Of a stretch of DNA of 64,000 bases, positions 12,885 to 25,370 are shown one piece after another. A model generated the notes under the pieces. It was given only the letters and a program-made list of their open reading frames with translations. It did no database searches and was not told the origin of the DNA. A program made the translations under genes and the position numbers. The stretch comes from Phascolomyces articulosus (lineage: Eukaryota; Mucoromycota; Mucoromycetes; Mucorales; Lichtheimiaceae): NCBI GenBank assembly GCA_025677815.1, contig JAIXMP010000017.1, positions 868,001 through 932,000 on the forward strand, read 5' to 3'. Position 1 is the first letter of the stretch; each line of letters starts with the position of its first letter.

Positions 12885-14330
12885 ATGATCATTCAAGAAG
12901 AAAATCAACAATCATCGGTGGTGCTTGATCCTGTATATGTACAGTTTCTTGAGAAGCAGAAAGCAATGACAACAGTTGTGTCTCAACAAGTCCAATCTGA
13001 AATTGACTTTCCGAGTCTTCGAAAGTACGATGATGGGACATATATGTCAAGAAAACTTCCAGAGGTTATTGAAGAGGAGAAAACGGTTGTCTACAGTGAT
13101 ACCCAAGTTCACTTGCTTATTTTACGGCCACTAGGAACAGAAAATGAAACTCTTCCTGCTGTTATCTTTATGTATGATCTTTTTTATTTTAAATGAATCA
13201 CGAAATATTACCATATACTAACAAAATATAATTATTTTTCTTTCTTTCGTTTTAGTCATGGAGGTGGCTGGACTACTGGATCAAGATATACTCATGGTAA
13301 ACCTGCGTGGGATGTAAGTTTTTATTTTCAGCTGGTGGCAAGATAAAAAAAAAAGAGTGTGAACAAACTTAGTTAGAATATATAATTAACATTATTTTCA
13401 TTGCGTATTTTATAGATCTGTGTTCAGAATCGGGTTGCAGTTGTATTCGTAAACTATACATTAGCCCCTGAGGTACAATTTCCTTTCTCCAATGAAGAAT
13501 GTTTTGCAGCCTTAGGATGGGTATATCAACATGGAAATGATATCAATATCGATGTGAACAAATTAGTCATGTGTGGTGATTCAAGTGGTGGTCATTTAAC
13601 AGCTTCTACTGCTTGTAAGCCAAAGAAGAAGAAAAAATAGAAGTTACAATACATATTATTTGGATGAGGGAGGGTATCATCTATAGTTGTTATTACAGTA
13701 ACTAACTTTTAAATATAAATATAATTCTACAATAGTAATGGCCAAGGATCGTGGTCTTGAGGATGCCCTTAAATCGCAGATATTGGTTTATCCTGTAGTA
13801 GCACCACCAATCTGGTCATTTCCATCCAACAATCTTTTTGGTAACGGGGAATATGTTTTGACCACTGCTCAAGTCACAATGGCCAAAAAATGCTATTTAG
13901 GTCATGATGATCGTAATTTTGATAACAAGTATGCTTTTCCCTTGGTGGCTACTGTGGATGAGTTGAAAGGTCTTCCTCCTACTCTGATGCTGACAGCAGA
14001 AGCAGATACTTTGCGAGACGAAGGCGAATCCTATGCGCGTAAATTAACCAAAGCTGGCGTTCCTACAGTTGCTATCCGAACTTTGGGTACAGGTGAGTAA
14101 TTTTAAATGTTATTTTTGGTTTTTTTTTTAATTTTTTTGCCATCGACGAATAAACTATAAGAGTAATTGAATGATTTGAATCTTCCCGTTACTGATTAAT
14201 TTATTATTATTTTTTTTATTTCTATATAGTTCATGGATATTTTAATGTAGATGTGAAAGAGACATTGGCTTATCGGCAAACCATGGCTATTATATCCAAT
14301 GCACTAAAGGAAGCTTTTTCGAACAAATAA
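12885..14330 (+). CDS. HSL-type alpha/beta-hydrolase (esterase/lipase), copy 2
   Basis: Five exons (12885-13171, 13256-13313, 13416-13614, 13736-14092, 14230-14330) give 333 residues. The ATG at 12885 is chosen because the N-terminus then matches the other copies (a DPVY motif about 20 residues in). Family features are the HGGGW oxyanion motif at residues 97-101, a GDSSGG nucleophile elbow (Ser171), EADTLRDEG (Asp272) and VHGY (His302). The 58-nt second exon is the same length as in copy 1. Relative to copy 1 the intron inside the elbow is absent. The elbow reads GDSSGG rather than GDSAGG, which is tolerated in the family. It ends 170 nt from the convergent F-box gene. Confidence 0.9.
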
Positions 14331-14500
14331 TTGATCCTTATACTGAAAATGCGTAGTCTATACAAATACATTTTCATACTTTTGTAAGAATAGTTAAAAA
14401 TAAATATTGAACAATAAAACAATGTATTATTATTATACCAGCGATCAAGGCATTTTTTCCTATACATTTAAAAAAAAGGGAAAAGCAATTTTATTCATTA

Positions 14501-16455
14501 TCACTCTTCTTGGATCTGTTCACATTCACTTATCACTAATTTTTTAAACTGTGGATTATCCCTGAGAGGTTGTACTCCATGTTTTGTGATTTCATCCTGA
14601 GCCCAAAAAGATACAGAGTCAAGCTTCGGTAGCATATTCATGTACTGTAACACCTTATCAGTGATACCATCTTGACATGTCATTGTTATTGCTTCAATAT
14701 TTGATTGTCGCTTAACGAGCTTTTCAAAAAATGATTCCATGGTTCCTTCTGACATTTCACAGCATTGCATATCAAGATATTCCAACGTGTCCATTTCAGC
14801 AATAGCATCCATCACCTTATCCATATTGAAACCGCAATTGAGAAGGATAGCTCGTTTCATACCACCACCACCAGCATCACTGTTGTTGCTACCTTTGGCT
14901 GATTGTATATTGTTCCCTTCCATCTGTTGCTTTTTTTGTTGCTGTGAGATTTCTGCTAGATCTCGAAACAAACGTTCTATTCCTTGTTGATCTTCAGCTT
15001 CAAAAACGCAATCCATATATAGAGAAGTAAGAGAATGGATAGAACGCTCCCGTAATATGTTGATGAATCCTCCACTAAGCTCATCACAGTCATATATTGA
15101 AAGACCATTCAAATTAGGTGTACGTCGTAATAAATCAATAAAAAATGAATCATTTTCGGATGAATTGTTGTAATAAAGAGATAGATCTCGTAGTTTATGG
15201 AACGTGGCCGAATATAGTGAGCATGAGTCGGATACAGGGTTTATCACATCAGTGGGTGGTGAGCATCGGAACATGATTCCAAATGTTTCTAATTTTTCGA
15301 GCGTATCATTATCAATGACCCATTCAATATCTTGAAATTCTCCTAATGAACCATTCAACGATGTAATATAACCTGGTCCAGTGGGTGGAAAGCTGTATTG
15401 ATTTTCACTGTCGATGTCGTCTTCATCTTTCATTCCATTCCGTGTAACATTAATTGTTGTTGATGGTCGTGTATAGTAGAGACCATTTCGTGAAAAACTA
15501 ATCATACTGGATGGAAGTTTGTTTCGAAATTCAATATTATTTGTTATATTGCAACCATAAAAACTCATATTTTGTAGGTTCGGACAACGCATCATGATTG
15601 TATCCAATGTCGATTGCTGAATAGATTTAAAATCGAGTTTGATATCTGTTAAATTGGGTCTATCCATCGTCATTCCTTGTTGCTGTGGTATCGTTGATTC
15701 CGCAATAAATTGGGGCTGCTTTAACACGGCATTGTATTGTATATAATGAAACTTGCTCAAATTTATACACTTGTCAATGATATCCTCCAGAGGTATTGTT
15801 GATTGTTGCTGATCCATCGTTGTTGTTGCAATGTATACACTAAGTTCTGTTATTGTTTCTTTTATCTGATATAATGCAGAAATAAATTGATCCATCACGA
15901 CATCGTCTTCCTTGCCATTGAAAAGATCATAACCTATGCAAATATTCATATTATTCAATATACGATTTGTTTTTTTCTTTCTCCTCATATTTTTTATATT
16001 ATGATGTTTTTACCTTTAATGTCGATTACGCGGAGCTTCTTGAAGTGACCCTTATGGATACGCGAAAAGATATTTTGATACTGTTCACTCGATAAACCGT
16101 ATAATTTGAGATTAACCACATGAAGTTCTATATTTGGCAAGTGAGGTTCATAATCCTTGAGTGACCTTTGGGAAAGCACAATGGTGGTCCAAACTTCTGG
16201 ACAAGCAATCACTCGATTTCTATATTGACGCGACACGCTCTTGATTGTGGTCAAGTCTTCAAGTGATAATAACGTGAGTGTGCTTGACAGAATTTCAGAT
16301 GGTAACTTGGTGAAAAAATCAACAATTGCACTAGCTCCTGAATCATATTGTTTTGTTTCGATTGATCGCGTAAGATTGGTACCCGATTTTGACATCATCG
16401 TTTGATCGTCATTATCGCTGTTATTACGTAAATATATATCGTTAGCTACCATCAT
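14501..16455 (-). CDS. F-box protein with leucine-rich-repeat-like C-terminus
   Basis: Two exons (16014-16455 and 14501-15933) with an 80-nt intron give 624 residues. An F-box lies at about residues 46-92: FFTKLPSEIL, then LSLEDLTTIKSVSRQYRN and CPEVWTTIVL, the typical Leu-Pro-x-Glu-Ile-Leu plus Ser-x-Val-Ser/Cys-x-x-x-Arg and Trp pattern. The rest carries irregular repeats of the type LTDIKLDFKS, LQNMSFYGCNIT and LEYLDMQCCEMSE, as in LRR-containing F-box proteins. Such proteins recruit substrates to SCF ubiquitin ligases through Skp1; the substrate here is unknown. Two adjacent ATGs exist at 16455 and 16452, and the upstream one is used. The next gene upstream in the same orientation starts beyond 16693. 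Confidence 0.85.
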
Positions 16456-16692
16456 GATAGTATTTGAATAAACTAGGTATTACCATATTGTAAATAGAAT
16501 TGATTGAAGAGTAGTAGGAAAAACTCATCTATACCAATCCCAATTTGGCATCAGTCTCTAACCAACGCCACACATCTTATTTAATCGTCCATTTATGGTA
16601 TAACAGCATGTTAGCCTCCCTTACAACTAGCTAGTTTAAAGCAGATATCATCATGAAAGGTTTATAGAGGAATACTACTAATAACATTTACT

Positions 16693-18465
16693 TTATTCAA
16701 TAATATAAGTCTTTGCTTGGTTGATATTGTCATTGAATACCCCAAAATATTTCAACATATACATCATCAGGTTAAGCATGTAGGATTCATCTCGTCCTTC
16801 ACGGAATTCCTCTAATTCTCCAAGATAAAGTACCCCAATCGCTCGATATTTTCCCGTCGCTTTGTTCAATTTAATAACAGGTAGAAAGCGAAATCGAATA
16901 TAAGTATGTGCAGGTATGACACCAGGGGAATTGGTACTATTTGGTGGGTGAAAGTTGGGATAACTGTTTTCAAACAATATAGGCAATGCCAGACATTCAT
17001 CATCGTCAGAAACGTCTTCTGTCAATGATAGGGGTCGTGTCGAATCCAAAGTATTATGCGTCTTGTTTGGATTCAAGAGATTATGGGTAACATACAATCC
17101 GACTGACATTGACATAGATAGCTGGAGCCGCTTTGCCTTTTGATGTGGTTCAGATCCACTGATATTTTGTTGTACAAGTTTCATGATATCGGCGTCTGTC
17201 GAAATAAGATTTTCTGGTGCTATTGGTACTGGATAGATCCTAATGATCTTCTCTACTCGTATATTTAAACACATGTTATCGTCGACAAAAAGGCGGTCCC
17301 CGGTAGGTGGTGAAAAAATAAGAGATGAAAATACATGGCCTTCAACATGAATTCCTGCAGCACCAGTCCATGAAGGAAGATTATAACGCTGCACACTACT
17401 GTCGAAGGGTCGACCCGACGCCAATAAGGTTTTTTTTCGAGATCCAAAAAATAATATCGAAAGATCACCACGATCCATAATAGCTCGATACACGTTTTCG
17501 AATGCTTGCTGTACATTCATGTTGTAGCTTATGTTTTCGAGAATAGGCTGAAGAGTCATATTGAAAGTTGGATATAGGATGTTGAGTAGTGCAAACAGTT
17601 GATCGTGCGGATTTGAACTCTGGCGAAAATGAGCTTGGTTTAAGACTCTATTCACACTACTTATATCCCCTAGAGGAGCATTCGAAGGAAAATCCATTAG
17701 ATCAAAGAGCATATCTTGCATCTAAAGCTGGGTTGTATTGAAATGATATTGCCAAAAGTGTAGGTCACGACCAACCATCAGAACATGCTTGGATACCATC
17801 AGTTCCATCAATGTCCAACTATGCCCAAACCATTGAGATTTGTATAAGGCTCCTAGAGCGATTCGTCTTGCGTTACTCCCGTGTTCTTCATGAACTTGAT
17901 CAAAATCTTCTGGAGAGCGAACTTTCATTTCAGGAACGAAAGCAACCAGGTAATTTGCATTACCATAGATACGATATAGTTCTTTGATATTGGCGAGTTT
18001 TTCTCGTTCGTTTATTTGGTCAATACATACTTTATCGTACCAAAGATAATGGATTTGAAAGTCTTTGCAGAGTTGTTGAAGAAACTGTTCGTAGGTGGCA
18101 TCTATTTCTATTGTTTTCTTGTGAGTTTGAAATAAATTCTTGGCTTTGCGTGGTTCTTTAGAAACTTTGGTAAGTTTGTGCCGGCCACGATCAATATAAT
18201 TCTTGATGTTCCCAGTGGTGTAGGGTTTGATGTGGCCATTTTCATCCGTCTGTAAGATGGTTTCCCCTGATTGGGACCAACAATAGGAGAAAACACAGTA
18301 CCCATTTCGAGCCTCAACACCTAGTACTTTTTTCCAATCAGTAGTACGGATCAACCACCGAGGTCGATAGTTTACTTTTGGTCTTAATGCTAGTCGATAC
18401 TCTTTTGTACCTATGATAGCATCTGCCGACCTTTGGTTAGCAGAGTCATATTCAATATAGCCCAT
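16693..18465 (-). pseudogene. HET-like domain protein interrupted by one in-frame TAG
   Basis: A single minus-strand frame of 590 codons runs from ATG 18465 to the stop at 16693-16695. It is broken once, by TAG at 17722-17724, immediately followed in the same frame by ATG (17719-17721). The first 247 residues resemble a heterokaryon-incompatibility (HET) domain: YCVFSYCWS at 56-64, LWYDKVCIDQ at 141-150, then EKLANIKELYRIYGNANYLV, and a WFGHSWTLMELM segment late. The 342-residue second half has normal coding composition with no recognised domain. HET domains mediate non-self recognition and cell death in other fungi; the role in this lineage is unknown. Possible explanations are a recent nonsense mutation, a base error, stop readthrough, or a 54-nt in-phase intron (17722-17775, weak GTTGGT donor, TTTAG acceptor) that would remove the stop. 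Confidence 0.7.
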
Positions 18466-19379
18466 TTATAAAATTCAATGCTGAAGGAAGAAAAAAAAAT
18501 AATGAGCATATAATAAGGTTGAGATGTTCGATTTCGTATTAAAAAAATAAAAATAAAACTCTCGACTTTATATATCCGAGAAAAACATTAGTTGGTTCGT
18601 TAATGATAGTATATGTTTCTAAAAGTTCGATATATTCTTCAGGTTCCATGGGAAAAATGTGACCAGTACTACTATAGGTTTGATTTACTACGCTTTGCAA
18701 ATATGTTTAATTGCTGTATATAATGATTGCTTGGGGCTTGGTATATACCTTTTTTCTTTTTGGTCAAATTTTCATACACAACCACAGTTTAAGGAACAGT
18801 TACATCAAAGTTGTCTTTATTCTCGCGTGACAAACTTCTGAAATTTCTACATTCATCATGCGTAGTTCTTGAACGACGTATAATAACTACCTGCAGTCCA
18901 AAAGAGAGTAGAGAAGAAAACATAATCGAGAAATATCTGTATTACATAGTATTTTAGAATAATGAATATAAAAACAGTAACAAAATATATCTTGCCACAT
19001 CGCGCGACGATCATCCGAGTCTATTTGAATAGTACACTCATAAGGAAACACTATCAACCATCAAGGATGAACGGCAAGATAAAAATTTAACTTTCAATAG
19101 CAAATGATCTTATTTTATAAAAAGCAACAAGACGTTACGCATTTGTGTTTTAAAAATAAATAAATTATAAATATGGAAAAAGTTGTATGTTTATTTAATA
19201 TATTTGGATTATTACATTTAGTCAATACTTTGGAAGAGAAAATGACAGCTATAAGAAATGGGTGAGTGGCCAAGTTAAACTGGATTTCAAAATGTAGATG
19301 CTGTAGGCATATATATATATATATATATATTTCTCTTCGCCTTTTTTTTCAACCGCGTTTTCCAACAACTTTTTTTACG
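18466..19379. other. Divergent upstream region, HET-like gene and MED17
   Basis: About 0.9 kb between two divergent starts. It includes an AT dinucleotide run (19308-19330) just before a pyrimidine tract and the MED17 start codon. Short frames in it are A/T-rich and unconvincing. Confidence 0.5.
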
Positions 19380-22300
19380 ATGGATAATGAAGAACCCCAA
19401 TCGAAACGAATAAAATTATCTCTAGAACCAACCGTCGATAAAGCACCTACTGATATTAATGATCAAGGTGTAGAAATATATCAAGAGTAAATATCATTTT
19501 CTCAAGCATTGAAAAATAAATAGCAGTGGAACTAAATAATGAGCGAGTTGAAACCTTACTTTAACACAATGTCATTTCTTATATAAACTATAGTGATCCT
19601 TCATTACCGGAAAAATTGATGGAAAGGGTGGATCGGATTTGGTTTGAACGTGGCGATTGGAAAAACATTACCGAAGAAAGTCTAAAAGCATCGATTCAAA
19701 ATAACGACGAAAATGATGGAGAAGCCAACGATACAATAAACGATATACAATCTGTAGCACCTGCAGCACAACAACAACAACAACAACAACAGCAACAACC
19801 TGGTTTTGATATCGTTAAAGTACGCGATTCAGTTGTTAACAAACTTTTGTAAGTATTTTTTATTCTCGTGAAATAATTGAGATTTTCACAAAGAAGGAAA
19901 GGAGGGAGGGAGGGAGAATCTAGAAATTAGAAATCTAAAGCGAGTATATTATGTAGCCATGCCAAGAGTGAAATCGATGTAGCATTAGATGTAATCAACA
20001 TTCTATTAGCACAGAATCGACCTGGCGTGTTAGCAAAAGATGCAGTTTTACCTTTACCAGCTGGATCGTTACACGCTACCTATGTTGCAAAACCAAAACC
20101 GACGAGTAAAGCACAACTCGAATCAGCTCAATTGACGTTGGGTCTTAAGCGTAAAGTAAATAGGAGTGCTATCAGCTTGGGGAATTAGAAAAGAAAGAGA
20201 AACTTACATATATGTTTGTATGTGGACCTATTTTTTTTTTTTAGCAACAACGAACTGCTTCCGAGTTTTTGAGATCAAGTGCCAAAAATTTAAAAAAGTT
20301 GGTTGAAGTAGAACAAACATTCTGGGATGAAGCATTGGATTTACGACGAAATAATTGGTTAATGCAAGCAAATACAGCTCCATCCACTATGGGTGGATTA
20401 TCCGTATCTAATGCAGGAACGTCATTTTTAGTACGTTATGGATACACTGACGGTAAGTTAGCCATTTTTGCACCTTTATTCAAAATTTAGACAGTTTAGA
20501 ATGTAAGAAATCAAAGTTGTTGATGGCATTAACATTTATACGTTTATATTCGCCTTTCTAAAGTGGGATCCGACTTTAGTGAAGTATCATTTGGTGAATT
20601 TAGCAGAACAGAAAGCGAAGATGAAAATACAGATACCCAAACACAGCTTAATTTACCACATAATGTACAACGACGATTGGTGGCGAATGTTCGTAAATGT
20701 CATATGGAACGACTTGCACGTCAATTTGAATTATCATTTGAAGTTATCATGGGGATGTCAGAAAAGGATGAAGAAGGCGAAACAAAAAATGGTATATATC
20801 TACCTATTTTCTCAATCAAATTTTCGCGAAAAAAGGAAAACTAACAAGACCGTTACTATAGAACCTATTCCTTCGTTATCACTTGATACATTACAAAGTA
20901 AAATCCAACAACAACTTGTTGAAGCACAGGCGACCATATTTGATGCCGAATTATATTCTGCGGTACGTTACTTTTTTTTGAAGGAGAAAGGGACCTTCAA
21001 ATGACGGCTAGGTTTAAAGGAGAGTTGAGTTAATAGTAATATAATATTAGGTATTGTCAGAAGCTCAGAGTTTAGCAAATACGAACGATGTTCATTTTGC
21101 TGATGAGGAGATTATTGTCAATGTTGATGGACATGTGGATCTTGCGATACAACGGGTTCATAAACCCAACAATAGCGATGGTGATGATACGATCAAGACA
21201 ACGACCACTACAAAATCCACGACACAACAAATGGCAGGACGTACACTCGACCTAGCACTTCGACTGTTATTAATTCAACGACATCGATATAACATGTGGA
21301 AAAGTCGTGCACGATTATTATGTCCAAGCAGAAAGACGCAGCAACTCCTTGCCTCCATTGGCGAATCAGTCACTTATCAAAACACATCCACGGGTCATGG
21401 TGGCAGTACAAGCGGTGGTGGTACAGGATCTGCACCCAGTAGTAGCGGTAGTGGTGCAGGTGGAAGAGGTGGTCGATTACAAGTCCATCATCATAATTCG
21501 CAAGCTGGTCTTGCTTCTGCAGTGAGTCCAGGATCACGCAAACTTCCACCTGTCGTCCCAATTTTATCCAATGCCTTATCCATGTGTAAATTCTGGGTAC
21601 TGTTTGATCGTGTACGACAACTTGTATATGATGTGATCGAACCATTTAGTGGTGAAGGTGGTATGGATTTAGCAGTTCATTATGAAATGATATCAGAAGG
21701 TGAACGACGACAGAATGCGACTGTATGTGAAGCTTATCCATCCGTAGGGGGTATGTCGATTACACTTAGCATTGCTATAAAAAAAGGACAATTTCTGTTG
21801 TTTGAATTACATCATTCTGGCAATATTACTGTGCGATTACCACAAGGACTGGTGACATTGGGAAATATTAGCGAATTCCAAGCATTATTGATCCGTGAAA
21901 TCAACTTGATCTGTTTACGCATGGTTTGTGATGCAGCGAATGATATCGTTCGAAATTCACCCTCCTATAAAGCGGCCACTACAAGTGAACAGGCAAGGTT
22001 GTCATGGAAAGTGGACGATATTGAAGAGATGATTAATGGGTCTCTTTGGTGGGCACTGGATAGTTCATCAGAGAAAACACACGTTTGGAGAAGCATGTAC
22101 GTTTAATTTCATCCTCTCTTTTCCCCCCTTAATTATCATTACCTTATTCCTCTATAATATTTTTGAAACTAACAAAACTACGATATATCACAGACAAGTC
22201 CAATTGATCAAGACCAAAGTAGACTCTACTAAACCAGCATACCAATTACAATTTCAATTACTCCCACCACCTAAAAATCAACCCCCACTGCCTACGATTA

Positions 22301-22431
22301 CACGTGAGATCTTATTGGCAAGAAATTACACCGAAGGATGTCGAGGAGAAGGAGCATTGACATTTAGTGAACGAGTGAAAATGATGGTGGATGATTTGGT
22401 ACGAGAGGCTGCTGTTGCACAGAAAAAATGA
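19380..22431 (+). CDS. MED17: Mediator complex subunit 17
   Basis: Eight exons (19380-19486, 19594-19848, 19957-20155, 20245-20452, 20564-20791, 20862-20962, 21051-22096, 22194-22431) give 793 residues, and every junction keeps frame. MED17 (yeast Srb4) is a scaffold of the Mediator head module, which bridges activators and RNA polymerase II. Evidence: the N-terminal GDWKNITEESL segment; the conserved LRSSAKNLKKLVEVEQTFWDEAL region followed by LRRNNW and, later, LVRYGYTD (about residues 188-256); a long helical C-terminal part; and a total length near that of fungal homologues. A poly-Gln run sits at about 95-104 and a Gly/Ser-rich insert near residues 480-520. The start at 19380 is chosen because it yields an acidic N-terminus with a basic KRIKLS patch and joins cleanly. 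It ends 41 bp from the convergent glycosyltransferase gene. Confidence 0.85.
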
Positions 22432-22472
22432 TATATATATTTTTTTTAAAAAAAAAGGTATAAAATGTCTAT

Positions 22473-25133
22473 TTACATGTTGATAGCAAATAAAGATCGC
22501 CACATATTGGGTTTGCTGTGCTGAATTTTGTGATTATTGGATTGTAATGTATGGGTGATAATGAGATCGTTATATAATAGTCGGGCATTCATGATTTGTT
22601 GCAAGTCGGACACACACATGGATAGATCATCTTTATATTGGTCAGCATCGAGTATATAAAATGGATGGGAAGGGGCAACCACGATTGGTTGAGCATTGGT
22701 TGTACCACTGAGAAACATATTGAGTGCAATATCAGTACATTGAGGGTGAGCATGTAGATACGCATGAATTTCTTCTGGAAGTAAGCAGGTGAATGAATAG
22801 AGCCAATCGGATTTGATAAACATGGCAGTGGAGTGAATGATACTATAACGACCAGATGGTGCTTTGGGTTGAAGTCGACCATCCTTACGATGGAGCGATG
22901 CGTCAAATCCGACGAGTGTATCCTGTTGCCCTTGCCAGACCTAATTGTTATAATAAAAAAACAAATATTTAGAAACTTTCTTTATACTTTATTTTCATAC
23001 ATTGGTAAATATTTAATATTGCAATATTTATATACCGTGAATGCAAATTCTAAATCTTGGATGGAAGGTAATATCTATAAAATATAATTTTAACATTTAG
23101 CACAACATTCTCGTCATTCTCATTTTTATTCCTCATTTTAATGATAGTTACCTTGTCATCAAGTAAAAGAACTCCTTCTGTAGTTATTCGATGAACTATA
23201 CTAAATGCGTTTTCCGGAGGTGGAACCCATTCGATCGGAACACCAGATAATTGTTCAGGCATACCAGTGGTGCTGATTTGATCATTATCATTTGATATAG
23301 AAGTATCATCATTCATGGTTCCATCCATATGGACCACAAATATTTTTTCAACCAGACTATTCCTCCGATCACCTTTGATACTGCTTAACAATACCAGTAA
23401 ACTATCAATATATTCTTTCCATGTCTTACTATCCATTTGTAATGATCGTGAAAGTATAATTGTGTATTTATCTTTGACTGGATATCGTTTCGTATACTTG
23501 CTCTTCAACTCTATATTGCATGACTTGGATAAGATATTGCTGTCACTAGATGGCAGTAAATTGCCTATGAATTGAATCCAGGTATTGCTTAGTCTTTGTT
23601 TTCATTTCACATCCTCTTCCTTTTACTCGCAATTTTGCATACTGTTACTACCTTGTGTTAATCGTGATCGCATATCACGCGCAGTTTTGATCCATTTGTC
23701 GAATACATATGTTTCATAATTATCACGCCACTCATGATGATGTAAATAATAGAAATTCCATGGCTTGATTTCACTTGTAAAGTGAATAACTTTGACTGTA
23801 TTTCTGTTAACATGAGAGGCAACCAATGTTGAAAAGTGCTGAACATTTGTATATATGTTAGTACATCCGCACTTCTTTTGTTTTTTCCTTCCTTTATCTC
23901 ATCCTCCTTTCTATTCCTTGACAATAATATATTCAAATAGTACCATAAACTTGATCATAAGGTTGTATTGTACGGGTAATACATGAACGGATGATTGATT
24001 AAAATACCAATTTAGAAAGCCTTGATCTCCCCGATTATAACTTGGTGCTTTTTCATAAACATCCATGATATCTTGGAAAGTTTCTTTTGATGGCTCTGCC
24101 ACAAAAACTCCAGTATTTACAACACCACCTATAAATGTATATCGTTCAACATAATACAATTTTAAGATATAAAGCTCTTTTTTTACGCCTTCTTGGTAAT
24201 ATGTATAATATACCTGCATCCATAGCGCCACTAAACTGAGGACGTTGAAATAATTCGTCGATCTGTTGTACAACAAGCGTATCTGCATCCAAAAACACAA
24301 CCTTTTGTAATTCCCATCAATGGTTAGAATGATATCATGTGAGTAAACGAGATCATCGTTATTTACAAATGTATGTAGACAAAAAATAGAGTGGGAAAAA
24401 AACGAACAATCCCAGTTTAATACCTTTTGATATTCGGTAAGGTTCCATAAATGAAGTTTTGAATATCGACATGCTTTATTATAACCTTCCTTGATAGCTG
24501 CACTGGTTTCTTTCCAGGGGTAAGCAATCTATTTTTTTAGATTATTTTAATTTTGGCGTTTTTTAGGATTAAAAAAAATAGTATTAAATAGATGAGCAAA
24601 TTAGTTTGTGAAGATCTTTTGCTATACCTTTTCAATTTCTATTATCCGAGCGCCTAGATATTCTAACTGCTCCCTTACGGTCAGTGACACAGGTGGAAGC
24701 ACAAGAACAACAATGTCGTATTTAGTTCTAGCATTAACGACGAGAGAATGCACCAATACTTCTGTTGCTTCTGCCTATATTTTTGGATTATTTAATAAAT
24801 AGATAATATAGTATGGACAATGACTAGACGATATTTAATATAATATATAGTTACCATCACATCATCACATAGAAATGTAACATATGCAAAAGGATCTGCT
24901 GCCGTGGTAGTAGTAACAGGATTTAAATTTGTGCTTTCTGTATTATATTGTTCATTGGTGTTATTATACAATAGTGAGGTATTGTCATTGGTATTACTAT
25001 TATTCGACCCTGCTGAATCTTCTGATGATGAAAAGAAAAGATATGATAAACCAATACACCAAAATAATACTACTATTATAAATAGCGGTCGTCGATTTGC
25101 CAACGCCATATTTTTATAGAATAAAAAAGACAT
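22473..25133 (-). CDS. Fused GT8-GT64 glycosyltransferase, type II membrane protein
   Basis: Nine exons on the minus strand: 24855-25133 (or from ATG 25109), 24628-24774, 24424-24528, 24214-24301, 23944-24128, 23652-23838, 23152-23564, 23036-23074 and 22473-22940. This gives 628 residues from Met 25109, or 636 from Met 25133. Numbering below uses Met 25109. A single hydrophobic segment (about 8-25) suggests Golgi type II topology. Residues about 70-320 are a GT8 (glycogenin/PGSIP-like) domain: YVTFLCDDVM, the metal-binding DAD at 174-176, GGVVNTGVFV, GDQGFLNWYF and HFTSEIKPW at 279-287. Residues about 345-628 are a GT64 (exostosin C-terminal) domain: YTIILSRS, KIFVVHMDG, RITTEGVLLLDDK, DLEFAFTVW, LVGF and CTDIALNMFLSG. 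The LDDK at 457-460 has Lys where GT64 enzymes have the third Asp of DDD. The likely role is two-step glycan or sphingolipid head-group synthesis. Confidence 0.85.
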
Positions 25134-25370
25134 AAACGAAAAAAAAGAAAAGGAAAAAAAGAGTGAAAAAAAAAGGAAAGAAAAATTATAAAATCAAGCA
25201 GCATATAAGCTATACTAAATCAAGTAAAGTTCCGTTTTATTATCCCTTATTACTATACATTATACATTATTTTTATTAAATTGTTAAAAATACGATTATT
25301 ATTATTATGAGCTTATGTTATGTTATAGTTTTATTGCATATCATTACTATAATTACTATTATAAAGATGT

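Noticed and set aside
14739..14990. Plus-strand frame of 83 codons inside the F-box gene
   Set aside because: A shadow frame antisense to a long well-composed coding exon.
16693..17721. Second half of the HET-like frame as a separate gene
   Set aside because: Its ATG directly follows the TAG in the same phase, there is no room for a promoter, and the sequence reads as a continuation.
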